DNA of 64,000 nt from Delphinapterus leucas (GCF_002288925.2 NW_022098044.1:11615200-11679199); one strand, 5' to 3'; numbered from the stretch's first letter, positions 35,501-48,258 are shown. Notes: generated by a model from the letters alone, not told the origin. Numbers and translations: made by a program.

Positions 35501-35847
35501 CACCTCCCCAACCCTTCCCAGACCAGGCTTTCAGAGTCAGTGGTGCAAATGGAAGGTACCGCCATTGTAAATCTGTCTGAGTGTAAAGCACTGGAGTTTG
35601 GGGTCGGATGGGCCTGGACTTTAATCCCTGAGGTTCTTAACCTCACCTCGAGTCCCTCACCCATGCAGTGGGCTATTTAGGGCACATCCTGCAGGACTAT
35701 GGCCCTCTCTCTGCATGAGCAGGCAGCCAAGGGAGATGGCAGGGTCAAGGCTGGATCCATGACAGGTGTCCACCTGGTGGTGCTCAGCCCTTAGGCCAGT
35801 GGCTCATCCATGGCTGCACATCACAATCACCTGCCGCTTGGGCAGTG
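26594..35847. other. Intergenic downstream of ISG20
   Basis: More than 9 kb with only old repeats (MIR at 29255-29475 and short MIR-like traces near 31230-31300 and 32150-32220). No spliced exon, RNA gene or conserved frame could be supported; the 222-codon frame at 28329-28997 has no recognisable domain. Confidence 0.5.
29255..29475 (+). repeat. MIR SINE relic
   Basis: CCTGGGTTCAAATCCCAGCT, ACTTACTACCTGTGTGATCT and TGGGCCAGCTAACCTCTCCG match the MIR core. Confidence 0.75.
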
Positions 35848-36020
35848 CTTCTCAAAGCATGGTCCCCGGACCAGCAGCAGAACATCAACAGGGTACTTGT
35901 TGGGAATGCAGATTCCTGGGTTCCACCCCAGACCTTCTGAATCAGAAACTCTGGGATGGGGCTCAGCAGGCTCCAGGTGATGCTGGTGCTTGGTCCAGTG
36001 TGAGAACACAGTGCTTAGCT
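35848..36020 (+). mobile_element. MER5A-like hAT relic
   Basis: CAGTGCTTCTCAAAGCATGG, CTTCTGAATCAGAAACTCTG and the distal CCAGTGTGAGAACACAGTG match the MER5A layout. Confidence 0.75.
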
Positions 36021-36394
36021 ACTGGGGGGTGCTGAGAAAGCTCCTCATGTGATTCAGATGTCGTAGGATTCAAAATCACCTGTGAAGGTCAAAATACTAA
36101 CAGGTGCCTGCCTCACCCCCACTCCCCCACCCTAACTTCCACCCCTAGGGAGTCTGGTTCAGTGGAGCCGAAGCAGGACCCAGTCAGGGATTAAAATAAC
36201 AACTCTGCAGCTGATTCTACTGCACAGTCACTGCTCTGGTTTGGATCCTTCTCTTCATACCCTACTCATGCCCTTCCTTTAGAGAGCCAGGCCCTGCAGC
36301 AGAGGGCAGCAGTTCTCCTAGAACGCCGGGTTGTGTACAGGATAATCACCAGTTATCGAATTTGGAGGCTGCTTGAGCTGTGACAGGCATGGTC

Positions 36395-36560
36395 CTGGAC
36401 ACTTTGTTACAGCATCTCACAAGAACCCTATGAATTGTTAGAAGTTCCTGCTTTACAGATGGAGAAACTGAGGCACAGAGAGGTTAAGTAATTGGCCCTA
36501 GGTCACACAGCTACTAAATGGCAGAACCCAAATTTCAACCTAGTTCCCACAGACTCCAGA
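36395..36560 (-). repeat. MIR SINE relic
   Basis: GATGGAGAAACTGAGGCACA and TAGGTCACACAGCTACTAAA are the reversed MIR core. Confidence 0.7.
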
Positions 36561-36792
36561 GTCCACCACCTTTGCTTCCTTATTTTACAAATGAGAGGTG
36601 GGATGACTTGCTGAAGGTCACCAGGGGTGGCACCCATCACTCCTCCTGTACCTTTGCCTGGAAGCTCACCAGTGCCCTGGAACCAATTTCAAGATGGGAT
36701 GAATGGACCTCTGAGTGGGTGTCACCCCCAGGAAATAATGCCACGCTCCCAGGAATAAATGCAACTGGAAAAGGGGGGTGGAGGCAGGGTAT

Positions 36793-37143
36793 TTGGGGTT
36801 TTTTGTTTTAAGTTTTATTTATTTATTTTTGGCTGCATTGGGTCTTTGTTGCTGTGCACAGGCTTTCTCTAGTTGCGGTGAGGGGGGCTTCTCTTTGTTG
36901 AGGCGCGCGGGCTTCTCATTGCAGTGGCTCCTCTTGCTGCGGAGCATGGGCTCTAGGAGCAGGGGCTTCAGTAGTTGTGGCACGTGGGCTCAATAGTTGT
37001 GGCTCGTGGGCTCTAGAGCACAGGCTCAGTAGTTGTAGTGCATGGGTCCGCAGCATGTGGGATTTTTCCCGGACCAGGGCTCAAACCCGCGTTCCCTGCA
37101 TCAGCAGGCGGATGCTCAACCACCACGCCACCAGGGAAGCCCT
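36793..37143 (-). mobile_element. CHR SINE (long form) near ISG20 3' end
   Basis: Reverse CHR SINE with flanking GAGGCAGGGTAT (36781) and GAGGCAGGGGTAT (37144). Sense relative to ISG20, about 190 bp past its polyadenylation site. Confidence 0.92.
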
Positions 37144-37329
37144 GAGGCAGGGGTATTAATTAAGTCACAGGAACTTCTTCCTGGACCCACAGGATTCAAG
37201 ACGTTAAGGAAATTGACACTTGTCCCTATCCTGGCTCAAGTGTTCGTTGTCTTCTCAGTGCTAGGTGGTGTCCACCAACACCCGGCTCAGAGAGAAGAAA
37301 GAAAAAGACAAGAGGAGAAGCCGAGGGAG

Positions 37330-37455
37330 TAGAGAAAATATAGAGCCATTTTATTGCTAAAAATATTTTTCCAAAAACAAGGGCATTTTTGTTTTGAAGA
37401 CACAAAGGTCTGTAGTCCTTGGGGAGGGGTCTGAGTACCACCAGACGGGCAGTCC
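37330..37455 (-). other. ISG20: ISG20 3' UTR with polyadenylation signal
   Basis: A canonical AATAAA on the minus strand lies at 37355-37350, about 100 nt past the stop codon, so the 3' UTR is very short. The cleavage site is estimated at 15-25 nt further on, near 37330. A CHR SINE lies just beyond, at 36793-37143. Confidence 0.75.
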
Positions 37456-37542
37456 TCATGGTCCTCGAATTCTCCGGGAGATTCGGTAGAGCTCCATTGT
37501 TGCCCTGGCATCTTCCACCGAGTTGTGTCCCGACACGCTGTC
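37456..37542 (-). CDS. ISG20: ISG20, last coding exon (residues 144-171 and stop)
   Basis: Acceptor CTGCAG at 37548-37543, then 28 codons and a TGA at 37458-37456. It carries Exo III: His149 and Asp154 in [11 protein letters not shown], completing the DEDDh set, then [13 protein letters not shown]. The human protein is 181 residues and ends RRGLPRLAVSD. Here the TGA sits where human has an Arg CGA codon, and in-frame sequence after it still reads GLP followed by a recognisable SD. This is therefore a C-terminal truncation of about ten residues outside the catalytic core, consistent with CpG decay of CGA to TGA. The core should still be active, but this is inferred. Confidence 0.93.
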   Translation of the reverse strand, partial: DSVSGHNSVEDARATMELYRISRRIRGP

Positions 37543-39081
37543 CTGCAGACACAGGTACAGAGTGGGGACTGGGGGTGCGGCTGAATCCAGGCGCCCATGT
37601 GACCCGGGCCTTCCCTGCTCACACCCTGACTTCCGGGGCTAAAGTGGGTCAGTGGGTGAGTCTCCCCAGGCCTCTGACACCCTGGACTCAGCAGGTGGCT
37701 GGAGCAGGCCTGGCTTCACCCATTAGCACTAGACACAGGCATGGCCAGGCACAGAATCCAGCATCCTGAGGGCCAGGCTGTGCCCTCCAGGCGCTTACAA
37801 TCCGCTGGGTGTGGGCCGGGCACTGCAGACTTGGCCTCAGACCCAGAGGGGCTGAAGCAGTTCTCACAGGGAGCCCCAGGGCACCGAGGAATGTGGACAC
37901 AGATGTTTCTAAGGGGCTCCTTGCTCAGCACATGAACAGGGCTCTTCAGTGAATCCACGTGCTGACACTCTGTCCTCGGTTCCTGGTGCCACAAGCCCAA
38001 CAGAGGGGCCCGACATCAGGCCCATCCCCTGTCTCCTACACGTTCCTGCTCCCCAGCCAAGCCGCCCCCCACTCCTCAGGCTGGGGCTCGGGCTCTCCCC
38101 TCCCCGGCGCCCCCTCTCTTGCCTCCTCCACTAAGACGCCCCCGTCACACTCCACTCAGACCTGGTGTCCTGCCTGCCCCCTGTCCTCCGTCCCTGCTCC
38201 AGGACACCTGCCCTCCCCTCTGTGGACACGCCCCACAGATGTGCTGATGCTCAGGTCTCGGGCCACCCTCTGTTCAACCACGAGTTTCTCAAGGGTGGGC
38301 TGGGCCTTGCTCACGCGGGTGCTCAGCTTCTGGTCCAGCCTGGCCCAGAGCAGGTGCTTCATAAACATCCGCTGTGCTGGAAGGGCCCACGTGTGGCTGC
38401 AGCTCCTAGTGTCCAGCCCGCCTCCCTGGGCCCTTCCACCTCGATGAGCTCCTAGGCCCCAGCACACGCCTGCCGGCTCCTGGAGACTGCTTTGCCTGTG
38501 GGTTTGAGCTCAGGGTCCCTCTCTCACTTTTGGAACCCCCCTCATTGGATATCTGCCGCTTTCCTATCTGGGGGGGCAATTCCAGAGGCTTCTGCCTGGG
38601 GCTCTGGGGGGGCCTGCTCTGTGTGTGGCTGCAAGTGCTGAGGAATTAGGGCCCCGGGAGCAGCATCAGTTCCTGCCTAAAGGGAGGTGTGTGTAAATAG
38701 TGCGGCTTCCTGGATACCTCTGCGCTCTGTGCTCTACACCATTTCGCAGAGTTAGGCAGGGGGATTAAGCTTCAGTTACCCACAGGGAAACTGGCATGAT
38801 TTTGATAACACACAAAAACGCCTTGACTGGGTGCCTTCCCTTCCCTGCCGCTCATCCTCACTCTACCAGGGCTTCCTGGGTCAGCTCTCACATAAATGCC
38901 CTGCCCTCCTGGAGAAACCCCTACCCTCTCACACAGCCTCTCAGGACTAAGGGGAGGCTGAGCATCTTTGGGGCCAAATATTTGCTCCGCAGCTACTGGG
39001 AGACTTTACAGTCCTAGCGGGAAGGGCCAGGCCCCCAGAGCCGGCAGTCCGGCCCCAGGCTGGGAAAGGGGTGGCCCTCAC

Positions 39082-39282
39082 CTGGATGCACCACCCAAGG
39101 AGGCGCTGGCTCAGCACGCGGAGGGAGACACGGCGGCAGTACAGCAGGCCGGCCTCACGCCAAAGAAGCTTGTCCGTGGTCGTGTCGTAGATGGCGTAGT
39201 TCCTCATGTTCTCCTTCAGCGCCTTGAAGTCGTGCTTCAGGTCGTGACCCACCACCAGCTTGCCTTTCAGGAGCTGCAGGAT
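39082..39282 (-). CDS. ISG20: ISG20, middle coding exon (residues 77-143)
   Basis: 201 nt, 67 codons, phase 0 at both ends, with a CCAG acceptor at 39284-39283 and a GTGAGG donor from 39081. It begins [14 protein letters not shown] and carries the Exo II motif GHDLKHDF with catalytic Asp94. The rest forms the central exonuclease fold up to [13 protein letters not shown]. The length is identical to the matching AEN exon at 57871-58071, showing common descent. The intron upstream (39283-49953) is about 10.7 kb and holds an L1 with a nested SINE, a hAT relic and MaLR-like repeats; the intron downstream is about 1.5 kb. Confidence 0.97.
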
Positions 39283-39639
39283 CTGGCCAGGAAGACATGC
39301 ACCATACACGTCATCCAGGGTACTTCAGGTGGGTCTGGGGCAACTTGGTGCCATCACGGGGGGCTGGCCTGAGCTGTATGACTATGAGCAAAGTCCTCCT
39401 GGACTTGCTGTGTGACTATGAGCAAATCACCATCCCTCTCTGGGCTTGGAACATATATACCATCGATAAAATGAGGAGACTGGACCAGGCCCCTTCACCC
39501 TCAACAGTTTAGTGATGCCGGAAGGCCCATCCCAACTCCTTCCGTGGTTTCTGTGTGACAGCAATGGCCATGAGCCAGGCATTCGTTGTGCATCACATAC
39601 ATTATGTCGTTTAATCCTTTTAATAGCCCTCCTGTGGCA

Positions 39640-40108
39640 GGCGGGTTGACCTCCCAGAGATGCCCACTCCCTAATCCCCAGGCCCTGTGAACATGTTACA
39701 CGGCAAGGGAAAAGTAAAGTTGCAGATGGACTTGAGGTTGCTAATCAAATGACCTTAAAATAAGGAGAGTTTCTGGATGATCCAGGTGGGCCCAGCATAA
39801 TCCCAAGGTCCTTATATGTGGAGGTCAGAGAGATCTGACATGTGAACTGGACAGGCTGCCTCTGGCTATGGAGGTGGAGGAAGTGGCTGAGAGTTCGGAG
39901 CAGGGGCAGCCATAGAAGCAGGCAAGGGCAAGGAAACAGATCCCCCTCCAAAGCCTCCAGAAATGAACACGGCCCTACTGACACCTTGATCTCAGCCCAG
40001 TGAGACCCACATCGGACTTCTGAACCACAGAAGTGTAAGACAATAAATTTTCGTTCTTTTAAACCACCCGGTCTACAGTTCTGTTACAGCAGCCATAGAA
40101 AACCCATA
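39640..40108 (+). repeat. MaLR-like LTR relic
   Basis: Same family as 48318-48775: CTGACACCTTGATCTCAGCC, GACAATAAATTTTCGTTC and TTTAAACCACCCGGTCTACA. In ISG20 intron 2. Confidence 0.5.
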
Positions 40109-43100
40109 CAGCTATGAGGGAGGGTTGTGTTTAACTGAATTTTGCAGTTGAAAAAACTAAAGTGCTAAGAAGTGGAGTAATTTACTCAAGGTGACTCTGA
40201 TGAATTTAAAATATTTGCAGATTCCTTGACACTCCTCACAGAAAAGATGGAGTCTAATTCCCCTCACCTTGAATATGGGCTGGTCTGTGTGACTTCTGAT
40301 CTCTCTGTGGGGCCGGTGTCCCGGGAGCCCTGAGTTACCCTGAAGCCACCATGCTGGGGAGACCACCCTGACGTAGGGAGATGTGCCCAAGGAGCCCCAG
40401 CACCAGCCACAGCACAGGTGGGTGAGCGAACCATCCTGTGATTCTAATCCCGGGCCTGCCAGGTGCCTCAGCCAACCAGCTGTCCCTGTCTGCCGAGCCC
40501 TGCCCAGACTGCAGATGCCTGAGCGACATAAATATTGACACTGTTTGGAGCACTACGTTTTGGGGTGACGTGCTAAGCATCATTAGATAACTGGGACAAG
40601 TCACACGGTTAGTTCGTGGCAGGGCCAGCCCTCAAAGCCAGCTTATCACCACCACATCATGCTGAAAGAGCCGCCTGCTCCAGGCCTCCGCCAGCCCAGC
40701 TGCCAAGCTGCAGAGGGCAGCCCTCAGGGTGCCCCAGTCCTGTGCCCTGCACATATGCCCAGGCCTCCGTTCTCACCTCCTCTCCCACGGTGGCCCTATG
40801 GAGAGCCTCAATCATTGGCCACACAGGTGGGTCACCTTTCCTTCCCTTGGCTGCCACTGGGGAGGACGGAAGGGGGACCTTGGAGCGAGCTGTACCAGGC
40901 GCCAGCTGAAGGGCAGCTCATGGGCATCTCAGGCCCCCCTAGGATAGCTCTCCGGCAGCCTTCATCTCTTCCTCTGTGCCCGAGGAAGGAGCCCTCTGGA
41001 TGGCTAACACCGTCCGGTGTCCTGCTTCTGCTTCTAGTGGCTTCCCCAGACATCCCATGGGGTGTTTGATTTGCTCTCCCTTGTGGCCACTTTGCAGAAA
41101 GAAGCTAAGGCTCCAAGAAGTGAGGTGACCTGTCCACAGTCACGGCACTGGAGGCAGAGTCGGTCCATCCACAGTCAATGGGTAATGTAGCCAGCCTGCC
41201 CCACCGGTGCCATGGTTTTCTTGGGGTCCTCCTCTGGACAGACCCTCACCCAACCTAGGGACTGGAGAAAGCACTCAAAGAATAAAGTTGGGCCACTCCT
41301 GAGGGACACCAGTTCTTGTCACACTTGGGCTTAGGAATCCCCTGGTGAATCTCACCAAAATCTGGATTTGGATGTGGGATTCTGCATTTGTAACAGGTGG
41401 TGCTGATTCTGCTGGTCTGTGGGTCACCCTGAGTAGTAAGGGCACACGACCTCAGAGCAGCAGCTTGAGGGGAATCCTACGTGTGGAGGAAAGGGCTCTG
41501 GCAGCACACAGGGGATGGGTAGAGGCCCAGGGCCAGTGGATGTGGCTGTGCTGGGCAACTGTGGGTCACACGCCTTTCCTTGCTGACATCCTTTATGTTT
41601 CTGAACAATGGGGCCTGTTTTCCTGTCTATGAGCTGACTCAGGCCCAGTTCACACAAAGCTCTGAGGGGACTGTGCCACCCTAGAGTCAGCCACAGCAGC
41701 CGGTCCCAGGCATAAGAGGGCCGAGTCATTGTGAGGCAGATTCCTGGGAAATTCATCACTTCCCGAGCCCCAGGGTCCCGGTGGTGGCGGGGGGAGAGGG
41801 GTACATTCAGGACCATGAGACTCATCATGAGACAAACAAAATAAGAGGTGGACAAGCAGAAGGAAGGAAGAAGTAGGGAAAGGAGGAGAACAGTCTGTTT
41901 AGCAGAGAGATGCCAACCCTTCAGGACAAAGATGCCGGGCACCGGGCAGGGAAAGGCTGCTGCGACTCGCTATGTGGTCTCAGGGAAGTTGAAGACGGTC
42001 TCTGGGCTTCAGTTTCCCCATTTGTAAGGTGAGGGCCTGGCGACGTGAGGCTCCACGGACTTTCTGTGGCAGGGCTGGGAGGGAAACCCAGGGTGATGTG
42101 GAGGTGCCAGCTGGAGGGGCCTCAGGGCTGTGTGACCTGCTGGCTTCGGACCGCCCTGAATCAGTGTCATGAGGCGGGTGTGTCAAACACAGGGGAGGGA
42201 GGCTTAAATTCCTGGAAAGAACTGGAGTGTGTGGGGAAAGGGACATGCATCGATCTGTTCTCATTGCCTGGCACTAGGCCAGGTACTTTCCTCACCTCAT
42301 CATGGGGCCTCTCAACAAGAGTGTGTCATTTTATAGTGAAGTGTCTTAGTGTCATTTTATAGTGAAGGGGGTTGTGGATCAGAGAGGGTAAGAGGCTTGC
42401 ACAGGTCACACAGCTGGTGAGCTGATTGCTGAGATGCAGTGTCCAGATCTGCCTGACCCTGTCACTATTATCACAGTTGTTATTATTACTACCTACTGAG
42501 AACCTAGGGATTATATTAGCATTATTAATTTCAGGGTGGAAATTAATAATTTCTACTGCTGGGCCCATGATGGCACTCACTGAAGATTTCTTGAATCATG
42601 AATATGGCCCCTATGAGGCGGGGATTGTCATACCATCTTACCAACAGGGAAAGGGGGGTGCCAGTGGTGTGTACCCATGTCACATGCAGAGGAGTGACAG
42701 GCCCTGGTGTCTGCCCGAATTCTCTTTCCACTGTGTTTTCCCTCTAGTCCAAGTATTTCCCAGGCCTGATCAAAAAAATCACCCGAGACCCTTGTTAGAA
42801 ATCCAGAGGGCAGGGCGCTACTCCAGACCTGCGGAATCAACATCGCCAGGGGAGGTGCATTAGCAAATGTTCCAGGGTATTCTTCCCATCTGCCAAGTTT
42901 GGAAATCCCGGCACGGATGCCTGTCCAGCCCCTTAGAGCCCGCTGCTCCCATCATGCATCCATTCTTCCATCTGCCCATTCATTCATTCCTGGCTGCCAG
43001 GAGACGTGATTATAAGGGACTCTGAAGAATGTTGCCCTTGTGGAGGCCCAGGTCCCCTACTGGCATCTTCAGGAGTGACCCTGGTCCCCCTCTTTCCTTC

Positions 43101-43831
43101 TGTCCCCTGCCAAGCTCTCTGGGTACCCCTGCCCCCAGCTTCTGTCTGCTTACCCGGGGTAAACCTGGATGATGAAGTCATCCTCCTCCATCTGGCTGAG
43201 CCCCAGAGAGACCTGCCAGGTGGCAGGGCCCCGACAGGGCACTCCAACCCAGGCAAGGGCTACAGCACTGGTACAGCTGAAACCAGTCCCTGTTCACAAG
43301 CTACTGTGGCTTCCTTTCTGTTTCCCACCTAAACCACGATGCCACACAAGATTTAGTTTATTTATCTGCAAACTAAGAGTGTCATTATCATTCCCCAATC
43401 CCAGTCATGGGCTGGATGCTACTCAGCATACCAGGTTAACATTAAAAGAGCATTTACTTACAAAAATGAGTTACAGTCTATGGACAATTACTGTTAGATT
43501 AAAAAATGAATTAAAAGAGCATTGACCTGTCAGGTGAGAGCCCTGCATCTGAGCACTGAGTTGTAGCCCAGCTTGCTGTGTGTCCTTAGCAAGTCACTGC
43601 CCCTCTCTGGACCGTGGTCTCCTCGCAGGTTCCTTCCTGTGCTGACAGTCTGATTTGTGGGGCTCTCTGTAGAACAGGGTTCTCAGCCTTGGGACAACTA
43701 ACATTTGGGGCCAGGTACTCCTTTGGTGTGAGTGTGTGTCCTGTACATTGCAGGATGTTCATTCAGTACCATCCCTGGCCTCAAGCCACTGGATGTCAGT
43801 AGCAGCCTTCCGCACCTCACTTATGACAATC
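40109..43831. other. ISG20 intron 2, middle part
   Basis: MER5-like traces (about 41325-41440 and 42745-42870) and a reversed MIR near 42360-42440. No exon seen. Confidence 0.45.
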
Positions 43832-43847
43832 AGAAGTGCCTCCAAAT

Positions 43848-44904
43848 CCTCCTGCACTGTTGGTGGGAAATGTAAATTGATACAGCCACCATGGAGAACA
43901 GTATGGAGTTTCCTTAAAAAACTAAAAATTGAACTACCATACGACCCAGCAATCCCACTACTGGGCATATATCTTGAGAAAACCATAATTCAAAAAGAGT
44001 CATGTACCAAAATGTTCATTGCAGCTCTATGTACAATAGCCAGGACATGGAAGCAACCTAAGTGTACATCAATAGATGAATGGATAAAGAAGATGTGACA
44101 CATATATACAATGGAATATTACTCAGCCATAGAAAGGAACGAAACTGAGTTATTTGTAGTGAGGTGGATGGACCTAGAGACTGTCATGCAGAGTGAAGTA
44201 AGTCAGAAAGGGAAAAACAAATACTATATGCTAACACATATATATGGAATCTAAAGAAAAAAAAAAAGAAAAAAAATGGTCAGAAGAACCTAGGGGCAAG
44301 ACAGGAATAAAAATGCAGACCTACTAGAGAATGGACTTGAAGATACGGGGAGGGGGAAGTATAAGCTGGGACAAAGTGAGACAGTGGCATGGACATATAT
44401 ACACTACCAAATGTAAAATAGATAGCTAGTGGGAAGCAGCCGCATAGCACAGGGAGATCAGCTCGGTGCTTTGTGACCTCCTGGAGGGGTGGGATAGGGA
44501 GGGTGGGAGGGAGGGAGATGCAAGAGATATGGGGACATATGTATATGTATAACTGATTCAATTTGTTATAAAGCAGAAACTAACACACCATGGTAAACAA
44601 TTATACTCCAATAAAGATGTTAAAAATAAAAATAATAAAATAAAATAAGGGCTTCCCTGGTGGCACAGTGGTTGAGAGTCCGCCTGCCAATGCAAGGGAC
44701 ACGGGTTCGTGCCCCGGTCCAGGAAGATCCCACATGCCGCGGAGTGGCTGGGCCCGTGAGCCATGGCCACTGAGCCTGCGCGTCCGGAGCCTGTGCTCCG
44801 CAACGGGAGAGGCCACAACAGTGAGAGGCCCGTGTACCGCAAAAAATAATAATAATAATAAAATTTAAAAAATATATCTGATCTTACTAAAAAAAAAAAA
44901 AAAA
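43848..44904 (+). mobile_element. 5'-truncated L1 in ISG20 intron
   Basis: L1 3' end and poly-A with flanking duplications AGAAGTGCCTCCAAAT (43832-43847) and AGAAATGCCTCCAGAT (44905-44920). It includes a nested SINE near its tail. It is antisense to ISG20. Confidence 0.9.
44649..44848 (+). mobile_element. CHR SINE in the L1 tail
   Basis: Full-length CHR SINE (GGCTTCCCTGGTGGCACAGT start, B-box GGGTTCGTGCCCCGG) inserted in the A-rich end of the L1 above. Confidence 0.93.
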
Positions 44905-45954
44905 AGAAATGCCTCCAGATATTGCTAAATGCTTCCAGATATCGCCTCCGGATTTGCCCTTGTGGGCAAAATCACAGTGCACTGAGAACCACCGTTCTGG
45001 ATGACAGTGAGACCTATAGGCATCAGAAGATAACAAGGCAGTTACCTTGCATTATAAAAGCAATGTCATCCTATTACAAAAACTAAAAAACAGAAAAGGG
45101 GTGAGGGGAGCCCCCTCAAAATCCTAGTGCCTCGTGGCTGCATGGGCCCTGGGTGGACTGGGGGCCTCAGTGGCTCCCTGGAGCCGGCCTGGCTTCTATG
45201 GCCTAGTCTATGGCTCACTGCTAGCCGGTCCCACTTGCAGGAAGAGACAGGCTGGCGAGCCACCTTTGAAAAAGGACTGCAAGAAACCAATGCCTGGTGA
45301 GCTGGTGGCTTAGCTGAGAGGTGTCGCCTGGACTTGTGGGGTCTGATAAATGGCTAATAGGCTTCTGCCCTTTGGGGGCTCCCCAGCATAGCTTGGGATC
45401 TGTGAGCCTGGTCTTTGGGATTAAACTACTGTGGGTGATGAGTGAGGTCAAGGTGCCTCAGCGTCCTCGTTCATGAAAACAGATGATGGCGGTTGCCTCA
45501 TACCACAGCTTCACTCCAATGCTGCGCCGACACTACCTGTTCATACATCAGGCACTTAGCATTCACAGCCCGCATTTACACACTTTGATCACAGGATCAG
45601 AACATCACAAAGCAAGCCCTCAGGCCAGAAGTTGAGTCTCTGCTCCACCCCTTTCTTGGACAATTTGCTCAACCTTGTGCCTAAGTTTGCTCATCTGTGA
45701 AATGGGGTGATGATACTAGTTAACTACCTCCCGGGGTTGTGGTGGGGCGTAAAGGTAGTGGGGGTATGAAAAGTGCTTAGAACAGGGCCCGGACATGATG
45801 CTGGATACACCTGTGCTGCTTCATCACCCCTGTGTTACAGAGGATCCTACTGAGGGGCACAGAGAGGTTTAGCAACAAGCCGGAGGACACAGGGCAATCA
45901 GGTGGCAGAGCTGGGATTGGACCTACATCCAGCCAAGTCTAAAGACAGTTTGCT

Positions 45955-46070
45955 AAAAGTCCGCATACCCCAACTAAAGATCCCGCATGCCACGATGAAG
46001 ATCCAGCGCAGCCAAAATAAGTAATAAATAATAAAATAAATAAATAAATAATTAAAAAAAATAAATCAAG
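45955..46070 (+). mobile_element. CHR SINE 3' fragment
   Basis: Only the distal part is recognisable (AAGATCCCGCATGCCACGAT, CCAGCGCAGCC) with an AATAAATA-type tail. Confidence 0.7.
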
Positions 46071-46346
46071 ACAGTGCTTGCTCCCTACCCCCTGGGCTGT
46101 ACGTGTATTACTGTATCTTGACAGCAAAGGCCAACACGAGGGCAGAGGCAATTCTCTTCCATGCAGCTGCCAGATACTCTTGTATTATGAAAATCAATTC
46201 AACTCCAATCCCACAAACATTCTCAGGGCACCTTCTATGTTCAAAGCACAATATCCAACCTGGGGCAGATAAAGTACATGGCAGGAGCTGTGGAGCTAGA
46301 CAGACCCGTGTGTGTGGCTAGGCAAGCTCTAAAGTGTGTGGGCTAT

Positions 46347-46468
46347 GGGAATTCCCTGGAGGTCCAGTGGTTAGGACTCAGTGCTTCCACTGCAGGGGGC
46401 ACGGGTTCTATCCCTGGTTGGGGAACTAAGATCCCGAAAGCCAGGCGGCGCGGCCAAAGAAAGAAAGG
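46347..46468 (+). mobile_element. Short CHR-type SINE
   Basis: Starts GGGAATTCCCTGGAGGTCCA, B-box GGGTTCTATCCCTGG, with duplication AAGTGTGTGGGCTAT at 46332-46346 and 46469-46483. Confidence 0.93.
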
Positions 46469-47079
46469 AAGTGTGTGGGCTATAGCAAGGAGGGTGAGAC
46501 CCCCAGGGGGTTAGAGTTGTGGGTGGGGAGGGTGAGGGGGTCGGACAGGGCCTCACACAGGACTCCTCTGGCCTGGGCCTGCCAGAATGGCAGTATTTCT
46601 AGGGAAAGGGATGGGGGATGGGAGAGAGTAGGGTTGGGTCTGAAGCACAGTGGGCGATGGCTGAGCTGAGAGAGAAGGCAGAAAATGTAGGTAGGTGGTA
46701 CTCAGAGGACCATGGACGTTGGGTTGCCGGACCTTAGGCAATGGGAGCCTTGGAGGTACTTGAACCAGGGGGTGGGGATGGGAGCGGGGGCTATGATCTG
46801 AGCCAGGCCTGGGGAAGTGTCTCTGGCAGCAGGGTAGAAGACAGGGGCAGGGAGCATACATTGTGCAGCAGGCAGAAAACGAGGGCCAGAATCTAAGACC
46901 GAGGTTCTCAAGGGAAGCTGGAGAGGGGACGGGTTGTAAAATCTGACTTTCTGCCTTGTTCTCTCCACAGGCACGTTGATGACCTTCAGCCATGAGCCAG
47001 GCACTGTGCTTAGGGATACAGACGACATCACTACACCCAACCTACACAAGGCCAGGAAGGAGGCATTAGTACTCCCCAT

Positions 47080-47165
47080 TCACTGATGAGAAAACTCAGG
47101 CTCAGAAAGTTTCAGTAACTTGCCAAAGGTCACACAAACCAGTAAGTGATAGAGCAGGAAATGTG
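47080..47165 (-). repeat. MIR SINE relic
   Basis: ACTGATGAGAAAACTCAGGC and AACTTGCCAAAGGTCACACA form a reversed MIR core in ISG20 intron 2. Confidence 0.65.
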
Positions 47166-47929
47166 AACCGCAGATGTGGTTCCAAAGAGCTGCCCGGTCT
47201 TTAGATCCCCGCCTCCCTCCTCGAATGGCTGTTAAGTGCCTACTCTGGACGGCACTCCGTGTCACACACTGGAAGCGCCCGGCATAATCTCCAACTGAGA
47301 AACAAAAGCATTTTGGCACCAAGTCTGGATGAGGACCAAGGTGTCCTGACTCCCAGGCCAGTGCTGGAGGGCGTCCAGGGAATCGCATTTCTCTTCTGCC
47401 CTTTCTGCTGCTGGGATGGGGAGGGAGGCCGGGGAGGAGAAGGGACGGGGCCAAGCCGCCCACCTGACTGCTCCGTGGGGATCTGAGTGTGGGCAGCTCC
47501 ATGTAGTATCCCTGGGTCTCCCATCGGCACCTAAAGCACACCACCTTTCTTCGTGTTGCCCTCCCCTTCTCGGTGACTCACCTTTGTTCTCCTCTGTCCT
47601 AATGTTTCCTTCTTTCCGATCCTCTGGATGCTACTGATGACTAAGGCACTGCTCCCTGGGGTCTCTAACTCTTCTCTCTGCTGCCATCTCTTTCCTCACT
47701 CCCATCCATCTCCCCTGCACCCCCGTTCAGGTTTTCTTGACAGTGGTTTTCCTGCCATGCTATTGCTCAAGAATCTTCAGTGGCTCTCTATGGCCCACTG
47801 AGTTGCATACACAGACTCCTCCCTCCCCTTTGGCAAATAGCACCAGCCTCATGGAGCCTTTCCAGGACCACCCTGATGTACTCTGCCCCCTCCTCAGGGC
47901 TCCTTAGTACCTTCTTAGTACCTCTAGAA

Positions 47930-48258
47930 CAGTGCTGTCCAATAGAAAGAAACATAACGTGAGCCACATATGTAATTTTAAATCATCACCAGCCATATTT
48001 TAAAAGGTAAAGAGAAATAGGTGAAATTAGTTTTAATGTTTTATTTAACCTAATATATAAAAATATATAAAATACTACCATTCTACATATAATCTATATT
48101 TTAAAATTATTGAAGTACTTTATGGTTCTTTTTTCATTCAAGCCTTTGAAATCCAGTGCATATTTTACACTTACAGCACATCTCAGTTCAGACAGACCAG
48201 CCACTTTTCAGGTGCTCACCTGTCACCCGTAACTGGTGGGACCCTACTGGACACAAAG
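47930..48258. mobile_element. hAT-type DNA transposon relic
   Basis: CAGTGCTGTCCAATAGAAAG at one end and CTACTGGACACAAAG at the other are decayed terminal inverted repeats. Eight-bp duplications CTCTAGAA (47922-47929) and CTCTAGAG (48259-48266) fit the hAT superfamily. Non-coding. In ISG20 intron 2. Confidence 0.8.
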
